Positions 1 to 11,799 of a stretch of DNA of 64,000 nt are shown one piece after another. The notes under the pieces were generated by a model. It was not told the DNA's origin. It ran no database searches and worked only from the letters and a program-made list of their open reading frames with translations. How positions within the stretch are numbered: position 1 is the stretch's first letter; each line of letters starts with the position of its first letter. The translations under genes were made by a program, and so were the position numbers. The DNA comes from Chaetomium olivaceum. Its lineage: Eukaryota > Ascomycota > Sordariomycetes > Sordariales > Chaetomiaceae. The DNA lies in the NCBI GenBank assembly GCA_039881045.1, contig JAYWVB010000012.1, positions 248,001-312,000 of the forward strand, in the 5' to 3' direction.

Positions 1-2397
1 GGGAGATGAGCACGCGCTGCATTGTCTCGACCTTCGGCATCTAAAAATGGCGGCACCGCAATGCCAAATTCGGCGGCCACTGCAGCGAAGTTCTATCTTT
101 CAGCTGTTAGTTGTGCTTTTTTGCCGCCTTCTCATCCTCCAACCTATCTTGTTGAGGTTTCAAGTTTCTCGGAAAGATTGTGAGCTAATTAGCCCCCCCC
201 CCCCGGCCCGACCAAGAATCACCCCGATTATTATTGACGAAAACGATGACCGCTTATGTCTGTGTAAGTTGCTTGCATTATTCGGTCTGTCTATCCGGTG
301 AGTTACCGGGCTTCTCTACACGTTTAGCTTGTGACCTCAATCTAAGACAACGTACTTTTCTCTTCTGAGTTGTCTCGCAACTCAACTTCCCACAACTGCT
401 TTACACCGAACTTCATTCTGCCTCGTGCCGAAACGGGTGCAACGTCATTCCGCTCCTCGGAAACACTTAATAATGCAAGTAAGTGAAGTAACTTGAGGAG
501 AGAGGAAACAACCTCTTTTCGACAGTGAACATTCATGATCCCAAAACGTCAACCTGCAGCCCTTCGGCCCAGACTCCGCCACTCAGTAACAAATCACACC
601 TCTTTGCTACACAGTAGCGCAGCGACACTTCGTTTTGGGAGGGCGTGGCGGGGCACCATCACCACCAACTGGAAATTTTCTGCAACCACCTGACGGCGAT
701 ATGAGCGACTTAAGTGACGACCTGTGTGGCGACAACTCTGAGGGGTTTCACACCCCTATCTTCCAAGTTGGAGACGAAGGCAGAGGTTTCGTAAGTTGTG
801 AAAATTACGATAACCTCTTGTAGATCACGCCTTTGTAGGTAATCAATGTCGACGTGGGCCGGGAGATCGTCGGCGAGGGCATAAACTCCATCCCAACACT
901 GCCAATCGACACCCATCCCAAACCCACAATCTGCCTGTTAGTTTTACAAAAGGTAAACGATAATCTGAGGAAGAAAGTAGAATGCGATCCCGGAAACGAA
1001 ATGTCGTTGCTTTTCACAACAACACATCTCGCACCTCGAGAGGAAGGTGGTATCAGGACGGCTTTACACAGTATGTGATTCCGCAGCGGCCGCGCTTATG
1101 CTCGGCTTCGCGCCAACGGTGCCGGTCCCGAGCCTGGAACCCAACCCGGAGTTCCGGACCAATAACCGCCCGGCAGGAAGCACATCTGATATCCCACTTC
1201 GAGGATCTGTCTCAGCTGCCATGAGCCAGCGCGCGGGGAGCAACAAATCGCTCTGCGGGATCCAAGGCAAAGTCTCAAAATTCGAGGCGAGAAAGCCGCC
1301 GTCGCCGCCAATTGGGCTTCCGTCATATCTCCCTCCCACGCCTCCTCATCCTGCACTGAGAAGGAAGTTCGAAAACAAAATACAAATACTTGGCAGAAAG
1401 CTTCTCCCCTTCTCCGCACCGAACCCATGACCCAAGCCCAATAGCCAACACCGTTCACAAACGCAGCACCTCTGAAACAAGCTGTGTACAAACTACCCAA
1501 AAAGATACAGAAATGATACTTTGAAACAAAAAAAAAAACAAAAAAGAAAGGCAGGGATTTGCTTCACTTCGTTTTGCAAACTTCAGGTTCGATTTGGCCG
1601 AGAAAATATTACATCCAGATAGCCGTATGGTATGTACATACTTGGTGTATGGTTCTTTTGCCCAGAGCACGAGAGAGAGTGAGCTCGGGGGGCTTGCAGG
1701 TGGGCCCACTGAAAGTCGGTTTTTGGCGTATCGGCCAAGTTTTCTTTCTTACCCAAAGGGAGCCAACACCCAAGCTTGAGCACCGGCAATGCGGTTCGGC
1801 CGCTCTACAAGGAGAAACAGGGCAATTCCTGGCAGAACGGCGAGGAACGGGTACAGTTTGCGGTGTGTGGATGTCCCCATCCCCCACCCCGGCATGGCCC
1901 CGGCCACCGAACATGCGCGCCGATCTTGGCTTCTTTGGGGACTAGATGCGCGGGGGGGCGTGACGCTTGCATGGCCCTCGGGGCGGGCAGTCGGGATGTT
2001 GCGGAGGCGAGTTTTGCGGGGAAGTGGACTCGGGATCTCTGACGTCTCTTCTGTGCCACTGTGGTCTGTGGTCTGTGGTCTGTGTTCGGTGGTTGAACTT
2101 CACTTTCTGCGGGGGAAAATGGAGCTTGAACATGGATGGGCGCGGGGCACGCCCGATGCCGTTGTGGAGAGGTGGGTTTTGGGGGCCTTTGGAGAACTGC
2201 GTGCCGAGGTGACGTTGATGGGCATTCGGTATCACTAGGTGTGGTGGATTCACTTATTGCCGGTGGCCTGGGGTTTAAAAAGAGGGGATAAGGGCCATGC
2301 ACGGGTTTGATTCTGGATGCGCGTTTCGTTTTGTTTCGCTTTCTTGCGGTGGCTTGTGAACACGCGTCATAACTGAAACCCCTAACTTACCGACAAG
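1..2397. other. Gene-poor stretch upstream of the MFS gene
   Basis: No reading frame here shows a recognisable domain, a convincing start or fungal intron signals. The frames present are short, mutually overlapping and of low-complexity composition. The stretch holds a C10 run near 194-203, an A-rich tract near 1524-1545 and a 7-bp tandem repeat at 2061-2083. The last 100 bp are pyrimidine-rich and lead into the ATG of the transporter, so they probably serve as its leader. Confidence 0.5.
2061..2083. repeat. 7-bp tandem repeat, about 3.3 copies
   Basis: Three consecutive copies of gtggtct followed by gtg, read directly from the sequence. It lies about 315 bp upstream of the MFS start codon. 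No function is suggested. Confidence 0.85.
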
Positions 2398-4280
2398 ATG
2401 GGGACTATCACGGAAAAGGCCGATGACCGGCGGGGATCGCAATCGGATGACAAGGTTGATGTTGAGCAGCTCGACAGGGCCGCCGTGCCACCGGTAACGC
2501 TCGAGTCATTTGCCCATCTTGACGAAAAGAAAATATTGCGGAAGGTGAGCTTGCAGCCGGTGTATTATGCTTTTTCTTGCCATGTGATTTTGACATTGCC
2601 TGACACAGATGGATATGCGGCTGATTCCGATGCTCGCCCTCCTTTACCTCCTATCTTTCCTCGACCGTACGGCCCCCTCCTGCCAGGGACCCAGGCCTTG
2701 CACTGACAATGGATAAACAGGCGGGAACATTGGAAATGCAAAGATCGAGGGCCTGCAAGAGGATTTGGGTCTAACAGACGACCAGTATAACTGGTGCTTG
2801 ACGGCATTCTTCTTCACATATGCCGCCTTTGAAGTGCCCAGCAACCTGATGCTCAAAAAGGTCCGCCCTTCCATCTGGCTACCCGCCATCATGGTGGCCT
2901 GGGGCATCGTTATGACGCTGATGGGTATCGTTCACAACTATGCCGGCCTCCTCTCGGCGCGCATCTTTCTGGGCGTGACCGAGGCTGGCTTGTTCCCCGG
3001 GGTTGCTTATTACTTGACGAACTGGTATAAGCGAGAAGAGATCCAGCTCAGGCAGGCCATGTTCTTCAGCGCGGCGAGTGTTGCCGGGGCGTTCAGCGGG
3101 CTGCTGGCGTTTGCCATCGGGAAGATGGAAGGGGTCGGGGGGTTGCATGGATGGCAGTGGATTTTCATCCTTGAGGGTTGGCCCCCAAATCTTCTTGTCG
3201 TCCCCGAAGGCCTGCTAACGGTGCTTGGTGGGAAGGAATCGCCACCGTCATCGTTGCCGCCATCGCCTTCCTCGCCCTCTTCGACTTTCCCGAGACTGCT
3301 ACTTTCCTAACCGAAGAGGAGCGGGCCTTCGTCATCTACCGGCTCAAGTATCAAGGCCAGAACTACAACGCAAACGGCACCCAGGTCGCCCAGGCCGACG
3401 AATTTCGCTGGCAGTACGTCAAGGATGCGTTCCTCGACTGGCAAATCTGGGTCAACATCTTTGTCTACTGGGGTGTAAGCGGCCCCCAACTCACTCCCTT
3501 TTTTCCACACCGTCGGAATTCCTAACAACACTTTCGCCAGGTCGTCTGCCCCCTGTACGGCATCTCGCTATTCCTCCCGACTATCATCCGGCATCTCGGC
3601 TACGAAAGCAGCGAGGCGCAGCTCATGACCGTGCCCATCTACATCACCGCGGCCATCCTCGCCGTGGTAGCCGCCTACTTCTCCGACCGGGTCGGCAAGC
3701 GCAGCCCCTTCATCGTCGGCTTCCTGCTGGTGATGGCAGTCGGCTTCTCCATGTGCATTGCCACGGACCCCAAGGAGCACCCACGTGTCGTATACGCCGG
3801 CGTCTTTGTGGCCGCCTGCGCCATCTACCCGGCTTTTCCGGGCGTCATCGCCTGGCTCTCCAACAACCTGTCCGGCTCGCTTAAGCGCTCCGTCGGCATG
3901 GCCGTGCAGATCGGTGTGGGCAACCTGGGTGGTGTGAGTACCGCATATCCGCATCCGCATCCGCATTCCCCTTTCCCTTCCCTTCCGTATGTAACACGCA
4001 TAAGAACCGTGCTGATGTGTGGCAACCTCGCCTTACTTGACAGGCCATGGCATCCAACTTCTACCGCGCCCGGGACGCTCCCCGGTACAGGTTGGGCCAC
4101 GGGCTGGAGCTCGGCTTTATCGGCGCGGGGGTTGTTGCGTCGCTGATTCTGGTGGTTGGTTACACGGCGGAGAACAAGACGCGGGCGCGGAGGATGGAGG
4201 AGGGTGCGCTGGACTCGTACACGCCGCAGGAGCTGTCCGAAATGGGCGATAGGGCTGTCACATATCGTTATGTGCTGTGA
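2398..4280 (+). CDS. MFS permease, allantoate/nicotinate (Dal5/Tna1) type
   Basis: Plasma-membrane proton symporter of the anion:cation symporter branch of the major facilitator superfamily, which in fungi imports organic anions such as allantoate, nicotinate or pantothenate; the substrate cannot be told from sequence. Six exons are supported: 2398-2544, 2609-2666, 2721-3176, 3236-3474, 3541-3933 and 4044-4280, giving 509 aa. The branch signature LLSFLDRGNIGNAK is rebuilt across intron 2, and GWQWIFILEG leads into intron 3. The protein shows about 12 hydrophobic segments, a charged cytoplasmic N-terminus and the usual length for the family. Intron 3 has a GTTGGC donor but a good CTAAC branch site; the other donors are standard. 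The reading frame is intact throughout. No neighbour suggests a pathway. Confidence 0.9.
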
Positions 4281-5749
4281 AGGAGGATACCCGAGCGATT
4301 GGTTGGTACCGCTCAGGTGCTGTTCGGGGAGTACAGACGGCCGGAGATTCGGGGAAGGATCCCTATGCACGTCGCCCCTTTCCACTGAAAGCTTGGGGGT
4401 GAGGCGGGGATACCGGTCATGCTATGTTGCTGGCAGGGTAGGATTGAGTCGTCACACCGACAGTTAATGCTACGCAGCATATATTCCGAACCGGCATTGA
4501 TCGTCCACTTGTCTCTGAACCAAACTGTTGGGTGCGCTGGAACCCGGTTCCCGGAACGGTCTTGGTTACCCGGGTTACACAAAGCAGGCAGGGCAAGCTG
4601 ACAAGATTCCGAATATTCCGAAAGCATATCACCTGAGGCTTATGCCAAGACTAATGATGTTTGGTAACCAGTTGTTCACCGACATCTGATGATGCGAGTT
4701 GCTGAGTATGGGGAGGAGGAAGCGTAGGTGGGGGGCGATGGGAGTAAACGTTGTGCCGTGGCAACACCAAGCAAGGCCTTGGCTGCCCAAATTCCTTACC
4801 AACTAGGCAATCAGTCAAGTCTTGGATTTCAGAGACAAAGATTCAGTAGTTGTGTTGCCATCTCTGGCTGGTATGTTGTCAAAATCATTCTAGAGAAGGA
4901 GCAGATACCTCCCTGACGGGGTGATGGTCTTTGCCGGACAAGATGGCAAGACACCATCTGGGCTTCGGTTCAGTTTAAGCTGACTGTTTCGTAATTTGTT
5001 GGTACCCAACTCATGTTACGTTCCTTCGCTCCTCTATCCAGTGGTCACAGCACGCTGTCAGACCTCCCTCAGACAAGGCTCGATCGATTGTCGGTGTGGC
5101 ACGAACGGGATTTGGGTTCATGCTTACCGTCCATGATCAAGCTACGCCCCCAAACCCTAGGCTGAGACCTGTTTTCGAGGCGGTTAAAGCTATATTCGAA
5201 GTCAGGAGAGTCCGGCAACCATCGGTAACCTCCCACAAAACGTATTTCCTGTTAGTCATCACGACGAATGCATCAGTATGCATCCATTCATGGCCCAATC
5301 AGGTGCCATATTACTGGTTAAAACTGCCGACTGTTCCCTGTGTGATGTGATTCCCAGATTTGCAAGCATATCATGAGAGTCAAGCAGTAAGGAGCCATGG
5401 GTGTCAGGATTTCTCGAACACGAAGGAATACGCCGGGGTAGGACCGCTTGGAGTGCCAGAAAGTAGAAATTATGGTTCACGGAAACATCTAGACATCTCC
5501 ACGGCGGCAAGGTGCCTCGTGTTTGATGGTCACGTTGAGCCACCGGTCCTCCGGCACAGAAAGGCGAAGCCTCGTTAAACCAGAGACTCACAAGCTCAAG
5601 GCCACGGCCTCTCTATAAAGACGAGCACTCCCTCGCCTCAAACCCAGCTTCTCTCCTCACTACAGCACAACTCAACAGTCAACAATCAAACACAGTCCAA
5701 CTTCAAAACAACCCTTCAACTCAACACCAACCCCCTCAAAACCACCAAG
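4281..5749. other. Intergenic, promoter side of the small secreted protein gene
   Basis: No gene is supported in this 1.5 kb. The 3' part contains a TATA box (5614-5619) and a C/A-rich, G-poor leader of about 130 bp before the ATG at 5750, typical of strongly expressed fungal genes. The rest is unremarkable. Confidence 0.5.
5614..5619 (+). promoter_or_regulatory. TATA box of the small secreted protein gene
   Basis: TATAAA lies 136 bp upstream of the ATG at 5750 and is followed by a CT/CA-rich leader. Position and context fit a core promoter for an abundantly transcribed gene; the transcription start itself is inferred. Confidence 0.6.
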
Positions 5750-6138
5750 ATGATGTTCAAGGCTACCACCGTCATTGCCCTCGCTGCGGCCCTTGTCTCC
5801 AACGCTCAGGCTGCTGCCGTTGACGGCGCCTCTGGCCTCACCGCTCGCCAGGCCACTTGCCCGACCAGTGGCCAGTCCTGTGGCTGGTTCCTCCTGAACA
5901 ACGGTTGTATGTAGCTCCGTCATAGTATATCGGTAAACAAGGGGAATGAATGCTGACCTAGTTTTGCTTTAATGCAGGCGTCGCCAATCGTGCCGTGCTG
6001 GACAACATCCCCCATGGCAACGCCGATATTTTCAAGTCCATCTGGCAGGTTGAGAACAGCCAGCCGGTGTCTTGGGTCTTGGAGTGCACAATCGGCTGCT
6101 CCAACATCGGCGACCGCCCCCAGACTGAGTGCAACTAA
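5750..6138 (+). CDS. Small secreted cysteine-rich protein (105 aa), function unknown
   Basis: Two exons, 5750-5906 and 5978-6138, joined across a 71-bp intron with a GTATGT donor, GCTGAC branch and GCAG acceptor. The product starts with a clear signal peptide (about residues 1-22, ending SNAQA), a short propeptide-like stretch ending LTARQ, then a mature region of about 70 residues. The mature part carries six cysteines, enough for three disulfides: two in CPTSGQSC, one completed across the splice junction, two in ECTIGC and one in the C-terminal ECN. The protein is probably exported. Its size, cysteine content and TATA-driven promoter resemble fungal secreted effectors or small antimicrobial proteins, but no family is recognised and no activity is claimed. 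Two ATGs are adjacent (5750 and 5753) and either could start translation. Confidence 0.8.
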
Positions 6139-6592
6139 GGGAGCCCTAAATCAGGAGGTGGATGGAGGACGAGCAACGAGAGGGTCGTGTGATCACTTCT
6201 TTTCGACTGTTTCCTTTTACTCGCTGGCCAGCGATTCGTCTTTTTGGAGATTGTCCGACTACCTAGCCTCGCGGCTTACAGTCAAGATACATCTCCCACA
6301 ATAACAACGCGCGTTTCAAACATGGTGGCCACAGGCCGGTTCCATCTATTTCGCTGACGCTGAACCTTCTCCAAACCACCATGGATATTTCTGCCATCAA
6401 AGTTTAAGAACTGAAGGTTTTGGTACCTGGAACGGTTGACTATACATTGGCCGATGTGATGAGGCGAAGAGCGGGTGGTAATGCTCGAAGTGATTCCATT
6501 ATAATACAGGTATTCTACTCGGCACTATCAAAAACCAGTCCTGGGTTGGATACAAAGGTACTGGCAACGGTCACATCAACACAACCCCTGTA
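6139..6592. other. Convergent 3' intergenic region
   Basis: Spacer between the 3' ends of the secreted protein gene and the minus-strand unknown gene. No coding signal or notable structure is seen. Confidence 0.5.
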
Positions 6593-9236
6593 TTAACAGA
6601 GCGTGTCCTGGGAAACAACCTCCCATTCATCCTCTTCTTCACCCTCTTTACCAGCAAGTATCTTTTCATCCGCATATGCATGACCGCCCTCTTCCTCGTC
6701 CCCATTACCCTTTTGTCCCTCATCCTTGCCCTCTCTGCCGTCGCCCTTGCCCTCTTTCCCCTCCCTCCGACGCTCCTCTCCATGAATTGTCTTCTCGTCC
6801 GCATCTAAATCGCCCTCCTCTCGCCCTCCCTCCCCTCCAACAACTGCCGACACGACCTCATCGCCCCCACCCCCTTCCTTCCACGCCCCATCCCAACAAA
6901 ACACCAGCCCGCCCTGCCCCCTCACCCACTCCTCCCACTCCACACCCCTCTTCCACCCACCATCCACATTCATAGCCACACTTACACCGCCCGTCTCCTT
7001 CTCAACATCCCCCTGTCCCTCAACAACCCTGCCCTCCACAGCCCCCGCCACCACCTCCGCAGCACCCGCCACCGCCTCCCCCTTATGGCACACACACTCA
7101 TGCCTCAACCGCTGCTCCTCCTGTCCCTGCAGCATATCACGCGTGTCTGCTGCCACAGCATCGCGGCTAAAGGACTGGCGAATAGAAAGGGGGACAGTGG
7201 CGTGGCAGGGACAGTTGTGGTGGGGTGTTGGTGGTGGTGGTGGGGTGTATGGCGGCTGGAGGCCTGGGGTGCGGAGGAGGTGGAGGTAGTAGGTGATGTA
7301 TGCTTTGGGGAGGGGGGAGTGGGTTGTGAGGAGGTTTTGATGGTGCGTGATGGTGGTGGTTGGGAGTTCGGGGGAGGGGGGAGGGGAGGATGAGGTGGGT
7401 GTGGATGTATTTGAGGAGATGGGCGTGGGTGGTGACGGCGGAGGGGGGGAGGGTTGGCGGGAGGGGTTTGGCGTCTTCGAGCAGAAGGGCTTGGTGGAAG
7501 TGGAGGATTTCAGGGGAGGGGAGTTCGGGAAGGAGGCCGAGTTTGTGGAAGCGCGCTTTGGCGTTGCGGTGGGTGGGCCCGATCCAGAATTTCGGGGCGT
7601 GGATGGTGTCCGGGAGCGGTTTCCGGTCGGGGGGGACGAAGCGAGCGCGCGCTTTTAGGCTGTTCCACAGGGAGGGGCTGTAGTAGGTGGTCCAGGCTGA
7701 TGGGAGGATGCGGAAGGTGTCCTTGAACTGGGGATAGCTAAGCTCTTGGACGAGCTCCGGTCCGCCGATGAATATGAGCTGTGACAGGCAGCGTGCACCC
7801 TGAAGGTAAAAGTACGACTGTGTCTCCGAGTACGGTGAGGCCTGTGGCTGCATCGACCGTAGCCGGATTGTCTGTTGCTGCAGCGAGGCAAACGCCAGAT
7901 TGATGAACCAACTGCGCCGGCGGGTCTCACCTGGCTGTAGATACCTCTGTACCACGGCAAACGCAAACCGGAGAAGTCGCTCGGGGTCCTCGGCCTGCTT
8001 CTTTGTGAAGCGCTCCCGGAACGAGAGGTCCGGATGCTCTATCGGCTCGATGAGTTCGCGCAGATTCGGCAGCAGCCAGAACATTTCGCTATACTCCGAC
8101 TTTAAGATATCCGGACTGTAGTAGGTGGCAGGTAGGTTCTCATCCACCATCTCCGGGATGTAGTGCAGGAGTTGTTTGAAGTTGTAATACCCTGCGTACC
8201 TTGTCTGGTAGACCCGCGTTAAACCCCTCGCCAACTTGATGTGGTAAAGCCAAAAGACGGTCAGGGTCCTACATGATATCAGTGAACTGCGCTCTCCGAG
8301 GCCTCTAGCATCACCGGCACGTACCTCGACTCCGGCCGACTTTGGGCGGGAAAGTTCCGCTCCTTGAAGCGGTTCACGCTAGCCGCAAACTTGGTCGCCA
8401 CCTCCAGCAGACCAAGGTCCTCGTTTTCAGGGTCTAGAAGGGTTATGTATGCAGCACGGAGATACTCATTGTGGTCCCATGGGGTTATTGAACCGTGAAG
8501 GAAAGCATGACGATACTCCTCAATGGTTAATTCTCCGGGCTTTTTAGCTGGTTGGCACGCCATTCGCGAGGTCACCCTGGGTGTTTCGATCAAGGCTTCA
8601 CCCATCTCCCGGCAGGCACTTTCAACTTGGGTTTCGATGACCCTGCAACCGATGGTGCCAAACTCTCGGAATGCAGCATTATCCACTGGGGACCTCAGCG
8701 CACGCTCAAAACGGGTGACCAAACCGTCGGATCTGGGGGTGGCGCCGACCTCGCCCCGACTGCTAATGACAACCCAAAGAAGGGATTTTTTGCAGTACTG
8801 GAGCTGCAATTCGCGATAGCGGCGTAGGCAGGCGACGGAGGCTTCGACGTCCGAATTCGACTCATCGTGAACAAACATGAAGCCTGAGCGGGGGCCACAT
8901 AAGTTCAATTGGTTAAAAAGGTCCATAGGTGCTAGCTAGAGTTAGCTTTAGGCCGGCGGGAGAGCGTTTCTAAAGGAGCTCACGGGTCTGCGTAACATGC
9001 TGGGGCTCTTGTGAAGCGTCGCGAAACACTGTGATGGAGCCATCTTTCACTTTAACGTCGGCCGTTCTCACGCGTGGGTCATGGGAAGCGGAAACCGGGG
9101 TCATGTCCCATTTCAGGGAGGAAGTAAGGGTCAGAAGTGATGTTGAGAGGCCACAAAGAAGAACCGAACATCCAGGGGCTGATCTCGAGAGTCCATTGCA
9201 GGGGGGGTCGCGGGCGTCTTGGGGAGGGGACGACAT
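6593..9236 (-). CDS. Uncharacterised protein of about 845 aa, one frame break
   Basis: Not recognised. Read on the minus strand, exon 1 is 9236-8984, exon 2 is 8931-8288 and exon 3 is 8234-6593. Intron 1 has a GTGAGC donor and GCTAAC branch and joins in phase to MDLFNQLNLC. Intron 2 has an unusual GTTCAC donor but a CTGAC branch. The first 500 or so residues have ordinary globular composition. Then follow a His/Pro-rich stretch, a segment with YITYYLHLLRTPGL, a cysteine-rich patch (CPCHATV, HECVCHKGE) and a Glu/Lys/Gly-rich acidic tail. Coding sequence changes frame once near 7370-7374, where removing one base of a five-base run restores one open frame to the stop at 6593. No signal peptide, membrane segment or known domain is visible. 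The gene could be a pseudogene, but the rest of the frame is clean. Confidence 0.65.
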
Positions 9237-10055
9237 GATGATGATGGGTGTTATTGGACGAATGTATGGAAAAGATGGATGGATGGCGTTGATTTACCAT
9301 GACGATGAATGATGGGTTTTAAGTCCAGACAAGTGACCGTTAAAACGTGTCTTCTATGACGGACGCGCAATCCTTACCAAATGGAGTCAAACTCCAGAAG
9401 CTATGATGGGGATTATGGGGACTTTTAGCAGGCAGCCAGTGACGCCGGCCAAGAAATACATGGAAGCAAAGACAACCAAGGCACTTATCCAAGCAGCCCT
9501 AACCCTCGCCTTTTCCCCCCTAACGAGACCTGGGTTGATCAGGTATTGTTGTTAATTTGATGGAACGGATAAACGGATACGACAGGGTTGGCATATCTTA
9601 CTGAGCACTTGATAATTGTATGAGGTGACCACAGGCCGACCGTATACATGGAGGGTTTCATGGGCTAAAAAAATATTAAGCTGCTCAGGGGCGGATGACC
9701 CAACGTCAAACTCCCAACTTCAGATTCCCACCAACCACGTCATATCCAAGCCTAGTAAAGTAAGTACCTATGATAACATCCAAACATAATTAGCGGATTG
9801 ACCATATCGCGGACATATACTTGACATGGCAAAGGATGTCCGATCAAAGTCGATTTGCCCTCCCTTGAACAGCCGCACCGCTCTTCATCAAGTACCAATC
9901 AACAGAGAAACTGTTCCGAAACTACAATCACCCAGCTGGCTATTAAAACGCTAAATAGCATGTATTTTCAGAATCATTGTCACACCGTCCCGAAATTCCC
10001 AAACCTGAAGGTACCTACACTCCCTATCAACCACATCAGACGCCACGCCCCCAAA
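9237..10055. other. Divergent intergenic region
   Basis: Shared upstream region of the minus-strand unknown gene and the first MC-type cysteine gene. It is slightly more AT-rich than the flanking genes, with no coding signal. The open frame running into 10056 from upstream looks like a leader, because the paralogues start at the MC methionine. Confidence 0.5.
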
Positions 10056-10667
10056 ATGTGCAAGGGAAAGTTGATCCGCTTCTTCTGCCCGGAATCCAAC
10101 AAGCAAATTTCACTCTGTCCGAACTACGATCCTGTGAGTGGCGTAATCCACGCCTACCGGGAGATCTGGAGGGAGTCCGAGTTCCGGTGCTGTGGCGGCC
10201 ATGACGGCGAATGTACCGACTGTCCGGCTCTGCACAAGCCTGGCCACGTCGACATTATCAATGCCTGGGGTGTCCAGTGCGATGACTGCGGGGCCCGCAT
10301 GAGAATGGAGATTGAGGCTGTGATGGAGGCCACGTCTGACATTTCCGATAACGAAGACCTGATGGATGAGACGGACGCGGGGTTAATTATTGAGCACATA
10401 GACGATGACCTCTACATGCCTGAGCATGTAAATGAGGATAAGGATGATGATGAGGATGAGGATGACGTGGAATTTGATGGTTTCTACATGCCCGAGCACG
10501 AGGATGAGGATGACTCTGACCCTACCGTGTGTGATGATGACATCTGCGACTGCGCCGAATGCACAAAAGCTAGGCTTAAAAGGAGATCCAATAGGGGGAT
10601 CACGTATGACGACGACGCGGCAATTTCGAGTGGTCCTGTACCGGATGCGAAGGCAGGATCAGTGTGA
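10056..10667 (+). CDS. MC-type cysteine/CxxC protein, paralogue 1 (203 aa)
   Basis: Intronless gene for a putative zinc-binding protein of unknown function. The start at 10056 is chosen because the N-terminus aligns with the proteins at 12583 and 13622. Shared cysteines in this copy are C2, C11, C21, C45-C46, C53, C56, C75 and C78, with P22, D25 and H49 also shared. The CxxC pairs and the histidine suggest one or two metal sites (inference). From about residue 85 the protein becomes strongly acidic (Asp/Glu runs, residues about 95-175), with two copies of a YMPEH motif, then a second cysteine cluster (CDDDICDCAEC) and a basic KARLKRRS patch. There is no signal peptide, so it is probably intracellular. 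The acidic tail is absent from the other two paralogues. Confidence 0.75.
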   Translation: MCKGKLIRFFCPESNKQISLCPNYDPVSGVIHAYREIWRESEFRCCGGHDGECTDCPALHKPGHVDIINAWGVQCDDCGARMRMEIEAVMEATSDISDNEDLMDETDAGLIIEHIDDDLYMPEHVNEDKDDDEDEDDVEFDGFYMPEHEDEDDSDPTVCDDDICDCAECTKARLKRRSNRGITYDDDAAISSGPVPDAKAGSV

Positions 10668-10852
10668 AACTCGCCACGGCGGTGGGACAGGAAGTTTGAT
10701 GATGGCCGGCGCGAAACATGGGTAACATGTAAGATGAGGCTACCTACATGGCCAAGTGAACCCGACGTAAACCATCATTCCCAACAATAAACTGCCCAAG
10801 CCGCCTTGTGATCACTCCCCAAATTAGCATCGTAGCCCGGACAATCTACTGC

Positions 10853-11799
10853 TTAAACACCATTATTCGCATATTTCATGAACAGCCCTAAACATGAAAA
10901 GAAAACTCGCCACCTACCTACTAGTAGCGTTCCATCGACACCCCTCATCCTCGGCACCCTCAATATGGTCGTCACCACCAGCATCCAACCACCCTGGCAA
11001 CCCAATGCTCCAACTCCTGGGAAACTCTTCCATCCCATACCTTCCCAGCACCCCCTAAACCCGGCCTCCGTCCCCGGCACCACACTCACAACCACGCGAT
11101 CACAATCAACCCTCGGCTCCGAAACCACCGCACCCTCTTCCGCGCCCACCCTCATAAACACCATCTCCCCGACCGCAGGCTGCACCACCTTCACCCCGTC
11201 CAACCCTGCACGCCTCCCCTCCACACCCCCCTCCGCACCGCGCAGCACCGCCCTCGCGCGCACCCCATCCCCGCGAAAAGCGTCCCCGGCCCCTGCAACG
11301 TCGCACTCAACTGCCACCGACGCACGGCATCCCCACACCCATTGATATCAACATCATCAAGATCGGGATTAGCGAAGAAATCCCCCGCGGTTTGCCAGCG
11401 CGGCGGCGGCGGTGCACCTGCATCGGAACCGGCGGCGGGTGGTGGTGGTGGTGGCTGCGACGCGCGCACCGTCAGCCAGTAGTGGCGCACGCCGTGTTGT
11501 GCGAGGAAGGCGTGCGCGGCGCGGAGGAAGGGGGTGAGTTGTGGGAGGAGGGAGCGGTTGAGGGTTTGGGCGGACCAGGTGTGGAAGGTGGCGGGGAGGT
11601 TGGTTGAGGTTGGGGTTGTGGTTGTGGTTATGGTTGTGGTTGTGGCTGTGGTTGTGGTAGTAGTTTGGGGAGCGGTCAGAGTGAGGAGGGGCCCGCAGTA
11701 GGTCCAGGTGGAGGAGTTGAAGAGGGTGATAAGAGGCGGGTTGGTAGGGGCATTGGGGATGGGGAGGAAGTGGAAGTCGCGGGTGGGGAGGGACGACAT
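10853..11799 (-). CDS. Uncharacterised protein of about 315 aa with a frame break
   Basis: Minus-strand gene starting at the ATG at 11797-11799 (MSSLPTRDFHFLPIPN). Visible features are a Thr-only stretch (about residues 46-66), a conserved-looking block (LPATFHTWSAQTLNRSLLP, HYWLTVRA), a Pro-rich loop, then DLDDVDINGCGDAVRRW. The frame then breaks near 11269-11272 (four-base run) and continues as GEMVFMRVGAEEGAVVSEP and DRVVVSVVPGTE to the stop at 10853-10855. The last block resembles, from memory, a fungal family of unknown function; this is not certain. A 50-bp GT-AG intron would also bridge the frames but lacks a branch site, so a single missing base is preferred. No membrane segment or signal is seen. 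The gene lies inside the MC-type cysteine gene cluster, on the opposite strand. Confidence 0.6.

Noticed and set aside
1805..2302. 165-residue Pro/His/Ser-rich frame on the minus strand
   Set aside because: Low-complexity composition, overlapping frames on both strands and no start or splice context.
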